The notes beneath the pieces were generated by a model. The model saw only the letters and a list, made by a program, of their open reading frames with translations. It searched no databases and was not told the DNA's origin. Of a DNA stretch of 64,000 bases, positions 11,438 through 23,923 are shown piece by piece. This DNA is from Spongospora subterranea f. sp. subterranea. Lineage: Eukaryota > Endomyxa: Phytomyxea > Phytomyxea > Plasmodiophorida. Position 1 is the stretch's first letter; every line of letters begins with the position of its first letter. The stretch covers positions 1 to 64,000 of the forward strand of contig JAUGWO010000008.1 of NCBI GenBank assembly GCA_049724395.1, in the 5' to 3' direction. A program made the position numbers and the translations under genes.

Positions 11438-12030
11438 TCCTAAGACGAACTTAGCAAACCCAAACACAATTTGGACATGGACTGAACGGCTAAGTTTCTT
11501 GAAGACCTGTCACCAAATTGGTGGGCGTTTCTGTTAGGGGGCACGAGATTCTCGTGAAAGTCTTTTGACGGCAAAATTTCCGAATCAATAGGAAATCGAT
11601 TTAGATCGACCAGGCAATCGAGGTTCTCGATATGGGACGCCTCAATTTTGGAACCCTGACTCCAGTCCCATTCCTAAAAACGCACTTAACAAGCCGAATC
11701 TTTAAATGAAGATGAACTGAACAACTACATTCATCGAAGAACTTTCACCAAACTGGTGGGCGTTTCTGTTAGCGGGCACGAAATTCTCTTGAACGTCTTT
11801 TGACGGCAAAATTTCCGAATCAATAGGAATTCGATTCAGATCGATAAGGCAATCGAGGTTCTCGCGCTCTTGGCTCAACTGTTGAGAATCAATACTGATA
11901 TGGGACGCGTCAATTTTCGAAACCTGACTCGGGTCCCATTCCTACAAACGCACTTAACGAGCCGAATCACTACATGAAGATGAACTGAACGGCTACATTC
12001 ATGGAAGAACAATCACCAAACTGGTCGACA
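11438..12030 (-). repeat. Tandem repeat of about 250 bp, 2.4 copies
   Basis: Units begin near 11438, 11671 and 11939 (the last partial) and share long stretches such as GGTGGGCGTTTCTGTTAG and ACGGCAAAATTTCCGAATCA. On the minus strand one unit reads open through NLDCLIDLNRIPIDSEILPS and ends near a possible splice site, so these may be duplicated exons. No family is recognised. Confidence 0.7.
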
Positions 12031-12070
12031 CGATTCCGAAACGCCAACAAGGAATTGCCTGGCAGCAAAC

Positions 12071-12544
12071 TTGACTCCAATATCGAAGATTCGATTGCTG
12101 GATAGTGTAAACCTTGGGTCTTGGTGCGCTGCGACGATGGCATGGTGTCCTGCAAGGACCGATGCTCTCAGAAGTTTGCAATTATTTGGAGCCAATTCCG
12201 CCATCCATACCGAGGAGGCGATTCTTATAGAGGCATTGGCCTGGCCTGAGTCAAGCGGTCCGTCCCAACCATTCAGAAGTTTGGTTGTCACAGATCGAGT
12301 CAGTTTGGTCGCCACCAGCAGCAATACCAACAAGTTGAGGACACGCATTGGAGAAATGGAATGTGGCGCAACAGTAGCGCAATTCGCCCCAACCGGCAAG
12401 GATGAGTTCAGAGTTAATGATGAGACGAACAGTTCTACCAATGTCATGCGCCAGGTTCAGGTGCCCGATTCTCCTTTCCCGTCTGTTCAACATTCCTGTT
12501 GTGATTTAGTTGCATTTGATAATTTGCGTCGGTCTACGTGCTGA
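12071..12544. other. Open stretch on both strands, unassigned
   Basis: A 157-codon plus-strand frame and a 144-codon minus-strand frame overlap here. Neither shows a known motif. One may be an exon of the gene carrying the 11.4-12.0 kb repeats. Confidence 0.25.
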
Positions 12545-12919
12545 ATAATTTTTTGGCTGCTTATCGAAGCCAATGTCGTTGGGAAGAGGGACATTCAACC
12601 TGCCATGTTTGGTTCAATCTGTTATGAGAGCAAACAAGAGCGGGCAGTTATCTTGAAACATTTTGTTTCGTTGAAAAAACGCCCTTCAATCTTCCTATCC
12701 CGGCATCGGAAAGATTCCATGTGGGTCTAGACAAAAGCCGAGACAGAATCGAGAGTGTTTGAGGCATCAGGTCTATCGCTTCGATCTCGAAAATAATAGC
12801 TCGTAGTGTTTTTTTGATCTGGGTCCAGCACAAGGATATTATATATGTCAATGAACGTGTTGATAGAGAAGCGTCTGTCGCAATACACTTCCGCGATCTA
12901 CATGCCGCCATGACCAACA

Positions 12920-13398
12920 CTAAAGTGGGTCTGGGCGTTCATTGATGGAATCGTCACTACATCTCCAGGCCCAGTCCTAGATGTTGAGGCCAAATTCTAC
13001 AGGAATATCTGCAAAGCTCAGTCTACAATGGGCATCCTGGCAAACACTGTTTGAACTACCAAAGAATAACAACTCTTGATGGCCTGTTTGGCAGTATTTT
13101 TGACCAAACTGAGGGCAGGCGCCACGATGATACAATTCTATCCATGAGGAAAATTGTGGACATGCCTAAGGTTCTTGCATTCGGTGAGTACAAACATCAT
13201 CCGGAAAGACATTACTATCATCTCAACCAAAACACCGCTTTATGGCGCCATCCTGATCCAGTAGATGAATACATTATGACGGCTGGATGGAAACAGGCGA
13301 AACTGTCGTGGGGCCAACTGAATCATGCTAACACACTGAGGCAACGTTCTCCAGAGTTGACTGCCAAATGTTCACCTCGACCGAAAAGAAAATCTTGA
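12920..13398 (+). mobile_element. DDE transposase remnant (PIF/Harbinger-like)
   Basis: The stretch contains WAFIDGIV near 12930, corresponding to the first catalytic Asp block of DDE_Tnp_4 transposases, and then ITTLDGLFGSIFDQTEGRRHD near 13070-13130, matching the typical second-Asp region (GxxEGRRHD). Downstream, EYIMTAGWKQAKLSW and a run of basic residues occupy the place of the C-terminal catalytic region. The frame is interrupted between the first and second blocks (stop codons near 13040-13070). No terminal inverted repeats were identified. It is a dead DNA transposon fragment. Confidence 0.6.
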
Positions 13399-13427
13399 GA
13401 TGCGAACAAATATAGGAATGTGAAGTT

Positions 13428-13922
13428 TTACACAATGATGAATGGCGGGGCTATGTTAAACAGCATGAGCAAGATCGTGGCCGAGATGATGTTGACCGAA
13501 CTCCTGTTACCGATTCGCCAACTGTTAACGACAGGCTTTGCTCTAATTTGTCTGTGGATTGGCCATGATTTGAGGTTTCCGGTATCTTTCACTGGCCGAA
13601 GTGAAGAGTAATCAGTAGGAGAGAAAACCAGGAATGATTGGTTTTGCCGATTGTCTAGTACAATAACGAGTTGATAAGGCGGCTTATACTTGTCGTCAGA
13701 CCCCATCTGACGTGACAGAGATCGGGAAACTGGGGAACTGGACTGTTTTTTGCTGGATCCCTTTGTGTTTCGTCCATACATCTGGCCATTCACTAACATA
13801 CTTTTGATTTGTTGGTTCCGGCTGGTGCCAAGACGCCGCAACCTTTTGGCGCCATTGGCAACCGTGCTGATAAAGTTAGCTGACACAATCATATGTAGCG
13901 ACGAATCTTGCGATAACCACAC
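13428..13922 (-). other. Open stretch, unidentified
   Basis: A 164-codon minus-strand frame with a basic, Ser-rich middle (KGSSKKQSSSPVSRSLSRQ) and a segment YQLVIVLDNRQNQ. It could be an exon or a chance frame in transposon-derived DNA. No family is recognised. Confidence 0.25.
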
Positions 13923-14214
13923 TTAATTTCACCCCTTCACCATGGAAATAAACGTCACAAAGCATTCGAGGGTTGCCAATCCGAATAGTGCCTCAACGTC
14001 AGTGTACGTCACCAGAATTTCTGGCCCAGAACAACGCGGATATCGGAGAAATACTTACTCGTGGCTCCACTGAAGCGAAATGTGTTCATTGTCGGGCTGA
14101 CGTTGGGCACGGCCAGGTCTGAGGCCATCAACAACTGGTGTGGCACACATAGCAAACGGGGGCAATCAGAGAGTTTGACCCGCGTTCAGCGACATCGATG
14201 ATTGACTGAGGGCG

Positions 14215-14780
14215 GCACGAACACCTTTTCATTTGGGGCCAATATGTTGTCGAAGCCCTGAAATGTATCGTCCATCCCGAACAGACGGTACTGTTCCATC
14301 ACCAGTTCATTTGCATTGGCTTTGTCTCGCGCTATGTCTGTGATGAATTGGTGAGAAGACATTTCTAACAGATGGTGGAAATCATCCGAGTAATTGACGG
14401 TAGGCGACGTGCCATTTCTAGGCGCCTTTTTGAATCGTTGGGCCATTTTTGCTTGACCCATGGCAGTGAGGAGATGCTTCGACGAAATCAACTACCAGTT
14501 GGTTTGTCCCGAGATTTTTAGTGAACCGGTGTGGTTCGATGACCTGCCTAATTATCTTGAGGAAGACATATACTACCCGCCATTATCGCCAACCTTCCCA
14601 GCAATGGATGCGTTCAACAGCAACTATATGATCCAGTTCACGACAAACTATAGACATATGATCGAAGGGCTTACAGAGTTTCGAAAGCTTATGGCTTTGT
14701 TCGAAAACCCAATTTTACGTTTTGTTGTTCCAGAGAATTGCTTATGGAGTTTAAGCATCAAATGTATAAAGAGGGTGTAG
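14215..14780 (+). repeat. Unidentified coding repeat, copy A
   Basis: The plus-strand frame from 14460 (SPTFPAMDAFNSNYMIQF, EFRKLMALFENPILRF) is clearly related to the frame at 19924-20320 (PPTFPAVDALTSNYMVRF, QFRKFMCSFVQNPILL). Similarity continues upstream at the DNA level to about 14215. Two diverged copies (about 65 percent by eye) either side of a Copia element point to a dispersed mobile or multigene sequence. Its function is unknown. Confidence 0.6.
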
Positions 14781-14789
14781 ACTTCAACA

Positions 14790-15225
14790 ATGTTGCTCAG
14801 TCAGTGGTCTGTCTCCCAATAAATCAGCCGGATCTCTCTACAAACCCGTCCGGTTTGAAAATGCGCAAAACCTGTAATGCTCCAACAGTTTGATACAATA
14901 AATTGCTGAAAAATCAATCACCTCTTTCGGCTATCTAGCCAGGTTAGGCTTTCTACAATACGGTTCAATTATCAAATGTCGTTTCGACGAAAACCAAGTT
15001 TGGAGATAGGATTGTCATTGACCTGGTCTAGGCCAAACAAACTCAATAATCTGCTGTTGGAGAGTGGTTATGAAATGACCATATATTTTAATGAGATTTC
15101 CGATTGTCGTTCGCCTTCACAGCATCAAGGAATAACACTTCATGGAATACCGATAGGTCGTCAAGATGCTGCTCTCTGTGTTATGAACTAAGAGACAACC
15201 AACGCTTAGAGCATGGCCGGAGAAC
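14790..15225. other. Unassigned stretch
   Basis: A 71-codon plus-strand frame (14976-15191) is the only open stretch. No motif is recognised. Confidence 0.25.
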
Positions 15226-15227
15226 TG

Positions 15228-15305
15228 AAAGGAGGACGAAAACTTGAGCGAGGAACGGGAACTAGAGTGAGGAACGGGAACTAGAGTAAAGGACGCAAAC
15301 TAGGG
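15228..15305. repeat. Short tandem repeat
   Basis: About three imperfect copies of a roughly 19-bp unit (GAGGAACGGGAACTAGAGT) lie immediately before the Copia element. Confidence 0.7.
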
Positions 15306-15309
15306 CGAG

Positions 15310-18205
15310 ACTAGATTTAGTTCAAAAACGCTGTTAACAGGATCCGATCAAAAATCGTGACGGCTGACGGCCGTACCATTTTCGGAGTTTGGACAGGCGT
15401 AGCGAAATGAAAGTCAGTCGGGTAAATAAAAGTGACGTTAAAGGACGTGTTGTACATTCCTGATCTAAAGCTAAACTTGCTGTCGGTAAGCGTGGAAACG
15501 GCAAAAGACGCCCAGATTTCATCCTGCGGCGACGTCTGTTAAGCCACATCAAATGGGAAGCAATTCAAGCTGGGTGACCGACACGGAAAGATGTTGGCGT
15601 TGGCAGTTGGTGAACCGACAGAGCTCAAACGTCCCGTTGACCGAGTCTGTTGCAGAAACGACTCGGGTATTTGAACTACACGGCTCTTGAAATTATGGTC
15701 AACTCCAGAGCGATAAGAACAGTAAAACTTTGAGGAGTCAGGCCCGATATCTACCCGGCAAAACTAACTCAAGAGCCTTTCACTGCCAGACAGGACTCAA
15801 GGCAAGCCAAACAACTCAACGATTTGGTTCACTCAGACGTCGTTGGCCCGATGTCAAAACGAATCGTTTGGTGGAAGGAAATATGTTGTGATATTCATTG
15901 ATGATTACTCAAGATTCTCATCTGCTTACATCTTAACTCGTAAGAGCGAAGTCGCTCTGGATAGGTTCAAGGATTACAGGAGGAGAGTGGAGATCCTGCA
16001 TGGAAGACCAATTCGGCGCTTCCATTCCGATACTGGAGGGATATACGTCATCTGCCTTTAACAAGTTTCTGAAAAGAATGGAGTCAAGCTCGAGTTGACT
16101 GTGTCTAGGCGACCTCAGCAAAATGGAGTATCGGAAAGGCTGAACCGTACCATTATGGAGATGACTCGAACAACGATATTGCTGTCGGTTTGTCAAAGTC
16201 TTACTGGGCGGAAGCTGTCCAGACAGCGGTACACATTAGCAACCGCTGTATATCATATGCTCTGGTGACGGCAGAGACCACATATCAATTATGGTATAAG
16301 CGTAAGCCCAGTATTGAACATCTTCGCATTTTGGCTGCAATGCCTGGTACAAGATCGATGGTGCCGGTTAACTGGATCAGCACGCTAAGGTCGGGGTATT
16401 TATCGGATACTCAATTAAAATGAGAGGCTACAGAATAATGGACGAGTCTTCTCACAAAATGGTGGTTAGCCGTGACGTCAAGTTTGAGGAGGAGCCGATG
16501 CGGCGACTCTCTCTTCTCCACGCGTAGATGAAGACGAAGAACGTCAACAAGTTGCGACGCAAGGCCGACAGCCAGCTGCTAATACGGAACCTGAAGACAA
16601 GTCAAAACCTGTAGATCCTCCTCTGGTCATCAAGAAGAGTTCGGTCAGAGCCAGCCCGCGATGAACAAACCGTGTTCTGCTTGACCTGTACCGATGACGA
16701 GCCTGGCAACCGTGTCGAGGCTCTCAAATCAGATGAGGCCAATTTCTGGTAGGAGGCCATGGATAAAGAATATCAAGTCCTACACAAGAATACCATGTGG
16801 TCGGCCGTTCAGAAACCTACCAATAGGAGAGTGGTGGACAGTCGTTGGGTTTCAAACGCTAACGGGATGAGAACAATAAGGTGGCCAAATAAAAAGACAG
16901 GTTCGTAGCCCGAGGCTTCACATACGTTTACGGCTGCGACCATTTCGAGACCTTCAGCCCAGTGGCGTCGACAACGGCAGTTAGAGCTATCATTTCGATT
17001 GCTGCCGCCAAAAATCAAGAGCTCGTTTAAATGGACATCAAAAAGGCACTTCAGCATCAGATTTTGATAAGAAAAATACATCCTATGTCTTTTTTGAACT
17101 CGTCATACAATGGAGAATATGTACAAGCACATAAGATGTCGTCGACGTGGATAGCGCCCATCATGTATTCCCCTTTGTTTTGAGAACACACATTTATCCA
17201 TTGACGCCACCTCAATAGCCATGTTGAAGCAGAACGTCCAGCAGATGCTTGAGTAGCTCAGTTGCGCCTTGCTTGAGTTTATAAAGCACCTTGTTTAGCT
17301 TTCAGACGTGACTATCTGCGATAGTCCCAAGCGCTATGTAATCGGCAGGTTGCCTCATAGAGATTTCTTCGTTGAGTATTTGGTCCTCCGGGAATTTTGA
17401 CAGGTTTACAATCCTTCCTGTTGAAGATTTACAAGATCTTATCGACCTTTGTCTTTTGCGAAAGAGTAATTCGGCGTTCAGCACGATTTCTTGTGATCAA
17501 TATCCCCAACAAAAACTTAGCAGCTCCCAAGAACAAGGAAAGTCCCCTTAACGTAAGTACGTTGGTCAGTTGATGTATCAAGTGAACATGACAAGGCCTG
17601 ATATCATGTATGAGGTGGGAATTGCGGCCAGAGCTGTATTCTATTTCAACCTAAGCCATGAACAGCTGGTGAAAAGAATAATGCGTTATTTGAAAGGAAC
17701 ATTGGATTATGGAATTTGTTTTCAGAAACGGTCAGGCCGCTCTCAAGTGGATATCTAAACGGATGCTGATGTTGCTGGCGATCTCAATGATCGCAAATCT
17801 ACTTCTGGTGGTATCATTTTATGTAATGGAGGACCAGTTCTCTACTATTCAAGAAAGCAGGTCTGCGACGTCCGTTCGACAATGGAAGCAGAATATATAG
17901 CCTTATCACCATAGTGACAGAAGCAATGACGTTTAACCATCTGCTGGGATGGCTTTCCGGAGAAAGTGCTCTACAGCCCACGATCACCTTCGAGGACAAC
18001 CAATCTTGTATCGCGGTCGCTCGGCAGACAGCTAGTTCTAAGCAGGCAAAACATATTGAAGTTAAGAATCTTGATATAGGTGATCTCTTTCTCAAAAGCA
18101 GATCGAGTTCAAGTTTTGCCCGACACAAGATTTGACTGCATACATTTTTACAAACAGACTTGGAGGTGTCCGATTCCAATTTCTACGAGAAAGATTGGAG
18201 TCCAC
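15310..18205 (+). mobile_element. Ty1/Copia-type LTR element, internal part, broken
   Basis: Parts in Copia order: the end of the protease/GAG-pre-integrase region (about 15.34-15.65 kb; LNLLSV), the integrase core (15.82-16.25 kb; NDLVHSDVVGPM, IFIDDYSRFSSAYI), the reverse transcriptase (16.7-17.75 kb; LMYQVNMTRPDIMYEVG near its end) and RNase H (17.9-18.15 kb; TFEDNQSCIAVA, KHIEVK). Gag is absent, so the 5' part is missing. A possible 3' LTR with a TATAAAA motif follows near 18.3-18.5 kb, but no matching 5' LTR was found. It is heavily broken (many interruptions) and probably old. Confidence 0.85.
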
Positions 18206-18209
18206 GATT

Positions 18210-19060
18210 ACAATGACTTCCTTCGAAAAGGAGGAGGTTGTTAGGATTATTGCGGCGGAAGTCAGATTTGCAGCGCGTCTAATGAATTGCCCACAGGAGC
18301 TAAATTTCGTAGAGATAATATAAGAGGGTTTCTAGGATTGCATATTTCCCGGTCTCTGTCTCATATAGTGTCAACGCTTGATTTTGTCACCTCAATCGTT
18401 AGACAATGAGTATAAAACTGCATCGAATTCGCACGTTGCTTTATACTGACTTTATGGAAAGCCTCTGTTGTATATTTCGTGTCGTGCTTGTGGTAGATGA
18501 AGTTAAGGGTTCAGCAAGAGTAGCAGTAAATGTCTCACCATGAAAAGCGCTTGACCTCAAATTATTTGACCCTCAAAGACGGCGTCGATGGGTATGTGGT
18601 AACCGGAAAGCAATTGGAATCACGACGCCTTGTTGTGAGGTTGGATTCGGCATTTTGCTTGAGGGATATATTCAGTGGACGAATAATCGTGCAAAAATTG
18701 TGGTTGGTGGTGGCGCTCCAGTTTCGGGTCGTCGACTCCACTACCCCAGAGTATATCATGGTCGTTTTCCTCTGGCTTTAAATGTCGTACATGATGTGGT
18801 TGCCCCTGACGATGCCCACGACTTTCACACCGCAAAACGCGAATACAATCGACCGCAAACGATAATGTAGACTTTAAATGTCGTTTTGTTGAACAAATGA
18901 AACTGATTTAGTCTGTCGGTGAGATGGGACTCTTGCAAGTGTTATTCTTGATCATGATAATCAACTATTGTTTGTAAGGCAGCGGTTTCAGCAATCCGTC
19001 GAAAAATTGAATTCACAGTAAACACAGCACACCTTATCGGCTTAAATCCTCTGATTTGTA
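18210..19060. other. Possible 3' LTR and flank
   Basis: 18300-18530 contains a TATAAAA motif and no coding potential, as expected for an LTR, but there is no second copy to prove it. 18530-18781 holds an 83-codon plus-strand frame with no recognised motif. Confidence 0.3.
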
Positions 19061-19072
19061 CACATTCTACCA

Positions 19073-19870
19073 TTGATGTTCGTGATCGATATCACAACGT
19101 TCGTTGCCGAACATTTTCCTCCTATATTTATCAGTTCTTTGACTAGGTCACATTTGAAAAAGCACTACGTGATGTTTTCAATACCTGCAATGGTTGATGA
19201 AGTTCATAGATCAGCTTTGCCCCGGATTGTGATCGTTCCATCATATTCTTATCGGGGTGTTGCTTATTGGTAAACGAGCGACGCCATGGTTAACGATTTT
19301 TCCATGTGTGGTATTTGCGCCATCAATAGTCAACAGTAATTTTTTTACGACAAGATGAGCCATGACCAATGCCAATCGACATTGTCCCAAAACGCGATAT
19401 CGTTGCATTTGTTGACAACTATGATCAGAACCATTCGACGACATCTAAATGTCTCACCATTTTCATCTCCTTTCAGGTTAACAAGCATGATAAAGTGCTG
19501 CAATTGGAGTGACGACCCATCAAAACCCGCCAACCTTTGTATACCATAACATACGATTACGATAATCAAAGAGTATCGGGACAGATATATTCCCAGTATG
19601 GTGTCTGTCAAAAGTTTCCATTTGCCAACAATCGGGTTATCCTGACATCGAGGTTGAGATTGTCGAAAACGGTTCAGGGCTGTTCGGCGGAATCGCCCCA
19701 TACACTCGATACTGATCATCCGATTCGTAATTATGAATGCCGCGTTGGCGAGAAAGGACGCAATCGCTGCAAGCTTTGGGGCATCAGAGACAGATATCCC
19801 GATTTCCCAAATACTGTTGGCGACTACAATCCAAAACCATGGTCCGTTCTCCCGACGATGATGACCGTGA
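19073..19870. other. Unassigned accessory sequence
   Basis: Both strands are partly open. The minus frame 19345-19719 contains LQHFIMLVNLKGDENGETF. It is probably linked to the repeat that starts near 19870. No family is recognised. Confidence 0.25.
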
Positions 19871-20330
19871 TTATGGTCCTACATTAACTGGTGACACGGA
19901 AACGCTGAAGTGTATCGCCCATCTTGAGCAGACGACGCTACCAGTTCATTTGCATTGAGTTCTCTTCGCGCTATATCTGCGACGAATTCGTGAGAAGACA
20001 TTTATTGACTGGCGCTGGTCAACCTGACATCTCCAGGCACCTCTTCGAATCGTTGGGTCATTTTTCCTGGACTCATGGCATTGGACACATGCTTCATTTC
20101 AATGGTCGGCATCTGGAGGGCAATCAAATCAACGATCGATTGACGTTTCCGCCAACCTTTCCAGCTGTGGATGCTTTGACAAGCAATTATATGGTCCGGT
20201 TCATAACGAGCCGTGCCCATGTCATCAAAGAGCTCCTACAGTTTCGTAAATTTATGTGCAGCTTTGTTCAAAACCCAATTCTACTTTCGTTGTTGCAGAG
20301 AGGACTGCTTCAACGGGTTTTAAATTCCAA
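19870..20330 (+). repeat. Unidentified coding repeat, copy B
   Basis: Related to 14215-14780 in DNA and protein (FESLGHFSWTHG; SNYMVRFITSRAHVIKELLQF). It ends just before a 15-bp run of G. The family is unknown; its occurrence near transposons suggests a mobile origin. Confidence 0.6.
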
Positions 20331-20339
20331 AAGTACAAA

Positions 20340-20354
20340 GGGGGGGGGGGGGGG
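20340..20354 (+). repeat. Homopolymer G run (15 G)
   Basis: An uninterrupted run of G, the only one of this length in the window; it could be a G-quadruplex seed or a sequencing or assembly difficulty. Confidence 0.9.
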
Positions 20355-20765
20355 CACAAATCGACAAAGTCTGTCCGAAAAAGCACAAAACCTACCACCA
20401 ACCATTTGATTTTTTCCGAAAACTCAGCCTGATTTTACGTCTGATGCTGCTTTCCGGAAATTGTTGAATTTGGCAAATTAGGGACAGACTTCGAAACAGC
20501 ACTTTGGAGGCATCCGGCTGAAATGAATGGAATCCTGAACAAAGGAGAAAGGGATGTTCTAATCGAAATCAGGGTAGGGAATCCGAGAAGGACCAAGGAA
20601 GACAACCTCTATAAATGATCAGCTGATAGAAGATATTTGCACAGGGTCGAGAGCCTAGAGCTTTCCGAAAAGTAATTTTGCCGGCCGACGCTACCATGAT
20701 AATCCATTTTAAACATGTCTACCTTGTTTTAGTTAGAAGTAATCACACAAGCATCCCAAATCCGG

Positions 20766-22110
20766 CTAACGATTCCAACCAATGGCAATGCTTTTCTTGA
20801 TCTGGTACGCCTGCACCGATAACCGAAAAGGATTCAGTGGCGAAGGCATCGCAGCGAAGATCATGCCGATGAACATAACCCAGCTGGGGAAGTATGTCGC
20901 CCGAGGACACCGGGAAAGTATAGCATGTGCGATGGCCGCACTCGTGGTCTCTGGCGACGCGCCATACTCGTCAATTCCTTCGCCGGTCATAGGTTCCAAA
21001 TAATCTTCCAGGCCGGCGTAGACGCCGCCCATCCGATTGGAATTCAGGCTGTCGTGGGTCTTGCCGCCGATACGGGTTTTGGTGGCGCCAGGCTCGATTA
21101 GAGACACAGACACTCCCAGCGGTTCCATTTCTTGGCGCAGACTCAAACTGAATCCTAATACTGTTTTTTAGCGGTATTACCGTCATTAGGAGAATGCGGA
21201 GGAACAAAGAAAACAGCATTGAGGTAGAGTTATTGAGTACTTCAAAAATCACATGTCATCGTGAAACTGAATTGAATGTTACTCGATAATTGTGCAATGT
21301 ACATGGAAACGAGGAACGAAACGAGAGTCAATCGAAACCCATTGACAGACCTCGAATGGCGAATTTTGAGGCGGAGTAGGTGACATAGCCCGGTGCGGCG
21401 AGGCGCCCAAACCCACTGCCGACGTTGACGATGCGCCCCTTGGATTGGCGCACCAGCGGAAGAAACGTCCTGGTCATGCTGACCATTCCGTGTAGATTGA
21501 CCTAAATCGATTACCATTCCCATTAAAAACCGCTTTGTTGAAATTGTTTGCAACTGTCTACAGATTAATTGTGTTGGAAATTCTTCCTACATTGAAGAAA
21601 TAAAATGGGTACCTGTAACACTCGATCGCTTCGAGCCGCATCCAAGGTTTCGAAGGCGCCTACTTCTCCGATACCGGCGTTGTTAACTAAAGCAGTGAAA
21701 ATCAGATCATCCTCGGCCAGGAACTGCTGGACTTGATTCAGAGCGGCGGCGATTTCTTCGGATTTTGTCACGTCCAGAATGATTGGATGTAGCCGGTCGA
21801 ACTTCTTCAAGTCGTCCATGGCGGCCTGGTTTCGAACCCCGGAAAACACTTCGCAGCCTAGTTTGGCCAGGTGCAAAGCGGCAGCGCGCCCGATCCCGCT
21901 GGACGCCCCGGTTATCAAAACCACAGGACGCTTGTGGCGCTGCGCTGAGGAAAACGACGATGCCATAAGCGTTTCGAGACTATGCGCGCCGATCACATAA
22001 ACAGCGACGCATGGCAGGAAAATCAGCGATATGACCATACGGCCTGCCAACGACAGTGACTGTTTTAGATGCCACCAGGCCGATGGCTTTTTGAACAAAG
22101 TCGACGACAT
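20766..22110 (-). CDS. Short-chain dehydrogenase/reductase, membrane-anchored
   Basis: Three exons (22110-21613, 21501-21339, 21154-20766) with GT-AG introns give an in-frame 349-residue protein. An N-terminal hydrophobic segment (about residues 20-42) should anchor it to a membrane, probably the ER. The NAD(P)-binding motif TGASSGIG is at about 67-74, LVNNAG at 141-146, and the catalytic YSASK at 208-212 with Ser about 13 residues before. SLIEPGATKT follows, as in retinol-dehydrogenase/steroid-type classical SDRs. It therefore oxidises or reduces a hydroxyl/keto group using NAD(P); the substrate cannot be read from sequence. The C-terminal 60 residues include a second hydrophobic stretch near YFPSWVMFIGMIFA. 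The gene looks intact. The start ATG at 22110 is the first Met before the hydrophobic segment. Confidence 0.88.
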
Positions 22111-22317
22111 CAATTGCAATTTCCAAAGAATGGAAAACTAAAGGGCGATTCCTTGGAATATTGCGCAAAGCCTGGCTGACTTAACCCCTCGCACATTTTA
22201 AGTGTCCTGCCACTGTCCCGCCACTGTCATGCTGTAGGTTCTACAGTAGTCAGGAAGTCACTCAGCGTCACAGGCGAAGTGTTGACCGTCTTTACTGCGG
22301 TACCAGATGGCAATTAA

Positions 22318-22774
22318 TTACCGAAGCTCCGATAGATTCTCAAACTCAATTTTTTCCGAACTGGCATAAGTAAGAAGAAGCAAAAGACCAACTTCCCTCT
22401 CTACACGTTTTTGTTTTCTGCGGAGGTCGTACACCTCGCGAGTTTTCACCCTTTCGAACTCCACCACAGTAGCAAATCCTAACTGGAGCTGCAATCCAAT
22501 TTAGACGGTATTGCGCCATGAACGGATTGACGTGCTGAGAAAAACACACTTACAATCAATCGTCTTTGGAAATTGCGACGTTGATCCGGTTGGAAATCAC
22601 GGTTGTTGATGGTGAAGTTTCTATACAACTCGTCGACCAACGGCTTGCTTCCAATGGAAGAAGCCCCCTGTAATCGGCACTGCCGCGTTTCTGCCTTGGT
22701 CAACAAATACAACTGAACAAAGGAGATTCTCAAGGTGAGAGCGGACACGCACTATACTTCTGATGGCTTTCATC
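22318..22774 (-). CDS. Candidate small multi-exon gene, unidentified
   Basis: A 3' exon (22488-22318) reads LQLGFATVVEFERVKTREV and ends in a stop. It joins in frame, through a GTAAGT donor at 22553, to an exon covering about 22554-22745 (KPLVDELYRNFTINNRDF). The N-terminus is not resolved: in-frame sequence upstream hits a stop at an AG that could be an acceptor, so another 5' exon would be needed. The predicted product is small, charged and helix-rich. The LYR-like tripeptide in ELYRNF could suggest an LYR-motif mitochondrial protein, but that is a guess. Confidence 0.45.
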
Positions 22775-22779
22775 GTAAT

Positions 22780-23923
22780 GTCAGAGTCGCTGCTATATGA
22801 ATTTCAAATGATTGTGAGGTGCGACGAGTAATGGGTTACCTGAAGAGTTTAAAATCCATGAACTTTGCTCGTTTAGATTCTTGTAAGTGACTGGGTCTTC
22901 ATCATCATAACGAATTTTCGATCCTCCTCAGGGTTGAGCTGGAACGGCAACTGATTTTGTCAATCTACTTTGATCTGGATTTGTTTTCCCATCAACGTGT
23001 CAGTCAGAAACCGCAAACGAATCAGTGGTTCATTTTCTGTCACCATAATCTAATACAAACGCATTGGGTGCACCAACAATCAATTGAAACGCGGGTGCTC
23101 ATCAATACGGCACACAAATGGGCTCGATCACGATGAATGGTTATGCTGATAGGAATCCGCAAGTACAGTTGCAATCGTCCCGGTTTTTATCACAGATTAG
23201 AGTCGTGATCGACTCTGGAGACTTGAATTTCCTGTTAAATAACTTCTGCGTCGGTCTGAGTATTTTCAGCAATCACCTCTCCAGAGTCTTCCAATCGACA
23301 AAACATCTGTACGATTAGGGCACGCTGCAAGAGTAAATTACACATTTTTGCGGTTTATGGACGCGATGAAATCCCATCTGCCTTGAAAATACGAACAACC
23401 CATGTGGCGTGTCTGATTTCCACATAATACTAACCGATTCGCAAGACCAGGAAGACGTGATTAAAGAGGAATATTCAGACCAGATCGTCAACAAGCAATA
23501 ACATGACACGGAAATCAGGCGACTGAACAAAAACAATTTGAGTTTGTTTCAAAAAAGCATTTTCAAGGTTGATGTATGGATTTAATTGGGCCAGATTCTG
23601 CCAGATATGCGTCAAAGGCTGAAAGATTCAGTGATTCGAGTAGTCAATTGTTCGCTAAAAAAAAAAGAAGTAGAGTAAAGCGAGCGATATCGTTTGGTAA
23701 AAATCGCGATGCACATTATCCATGCGGAGCGCGACTCAAGGTCTCAAGCCAACAACGCCGAGTGATATCCCTGTTCTGTTCACTAAAATGAAACTCCGGG
23801 CTGAGCGCAGATTTCGCTAGCGATTCTGTTCTTTTTTTTTCAAAAGGATCCTTTGCAGGGCACTGACAAGGCCAAAGGCGGGCGTATTCGTTCCGCTTTC
23901 TGCTCTTTTCAGTAGCGCCTACA
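22780..23923. other. Intergenic stretch
   Basis: Only short frames are present. Nothing with recognisable motifs. The last few hundred bases are presumably the promoter region of DDB1. Confidence 0.4.

Noticed and set aside
19079-19720. Possible ATPase or kinase domain on either strand
   Set aside because: No nucleotide-binding motif could be found in any frame.
21825-21845. tRNA B-box-like sequence GGTTTCGAACCCCG
   Set aside because: It lies in the coding sequence of the SDR gene and there is no matching A box or cloverleaf.
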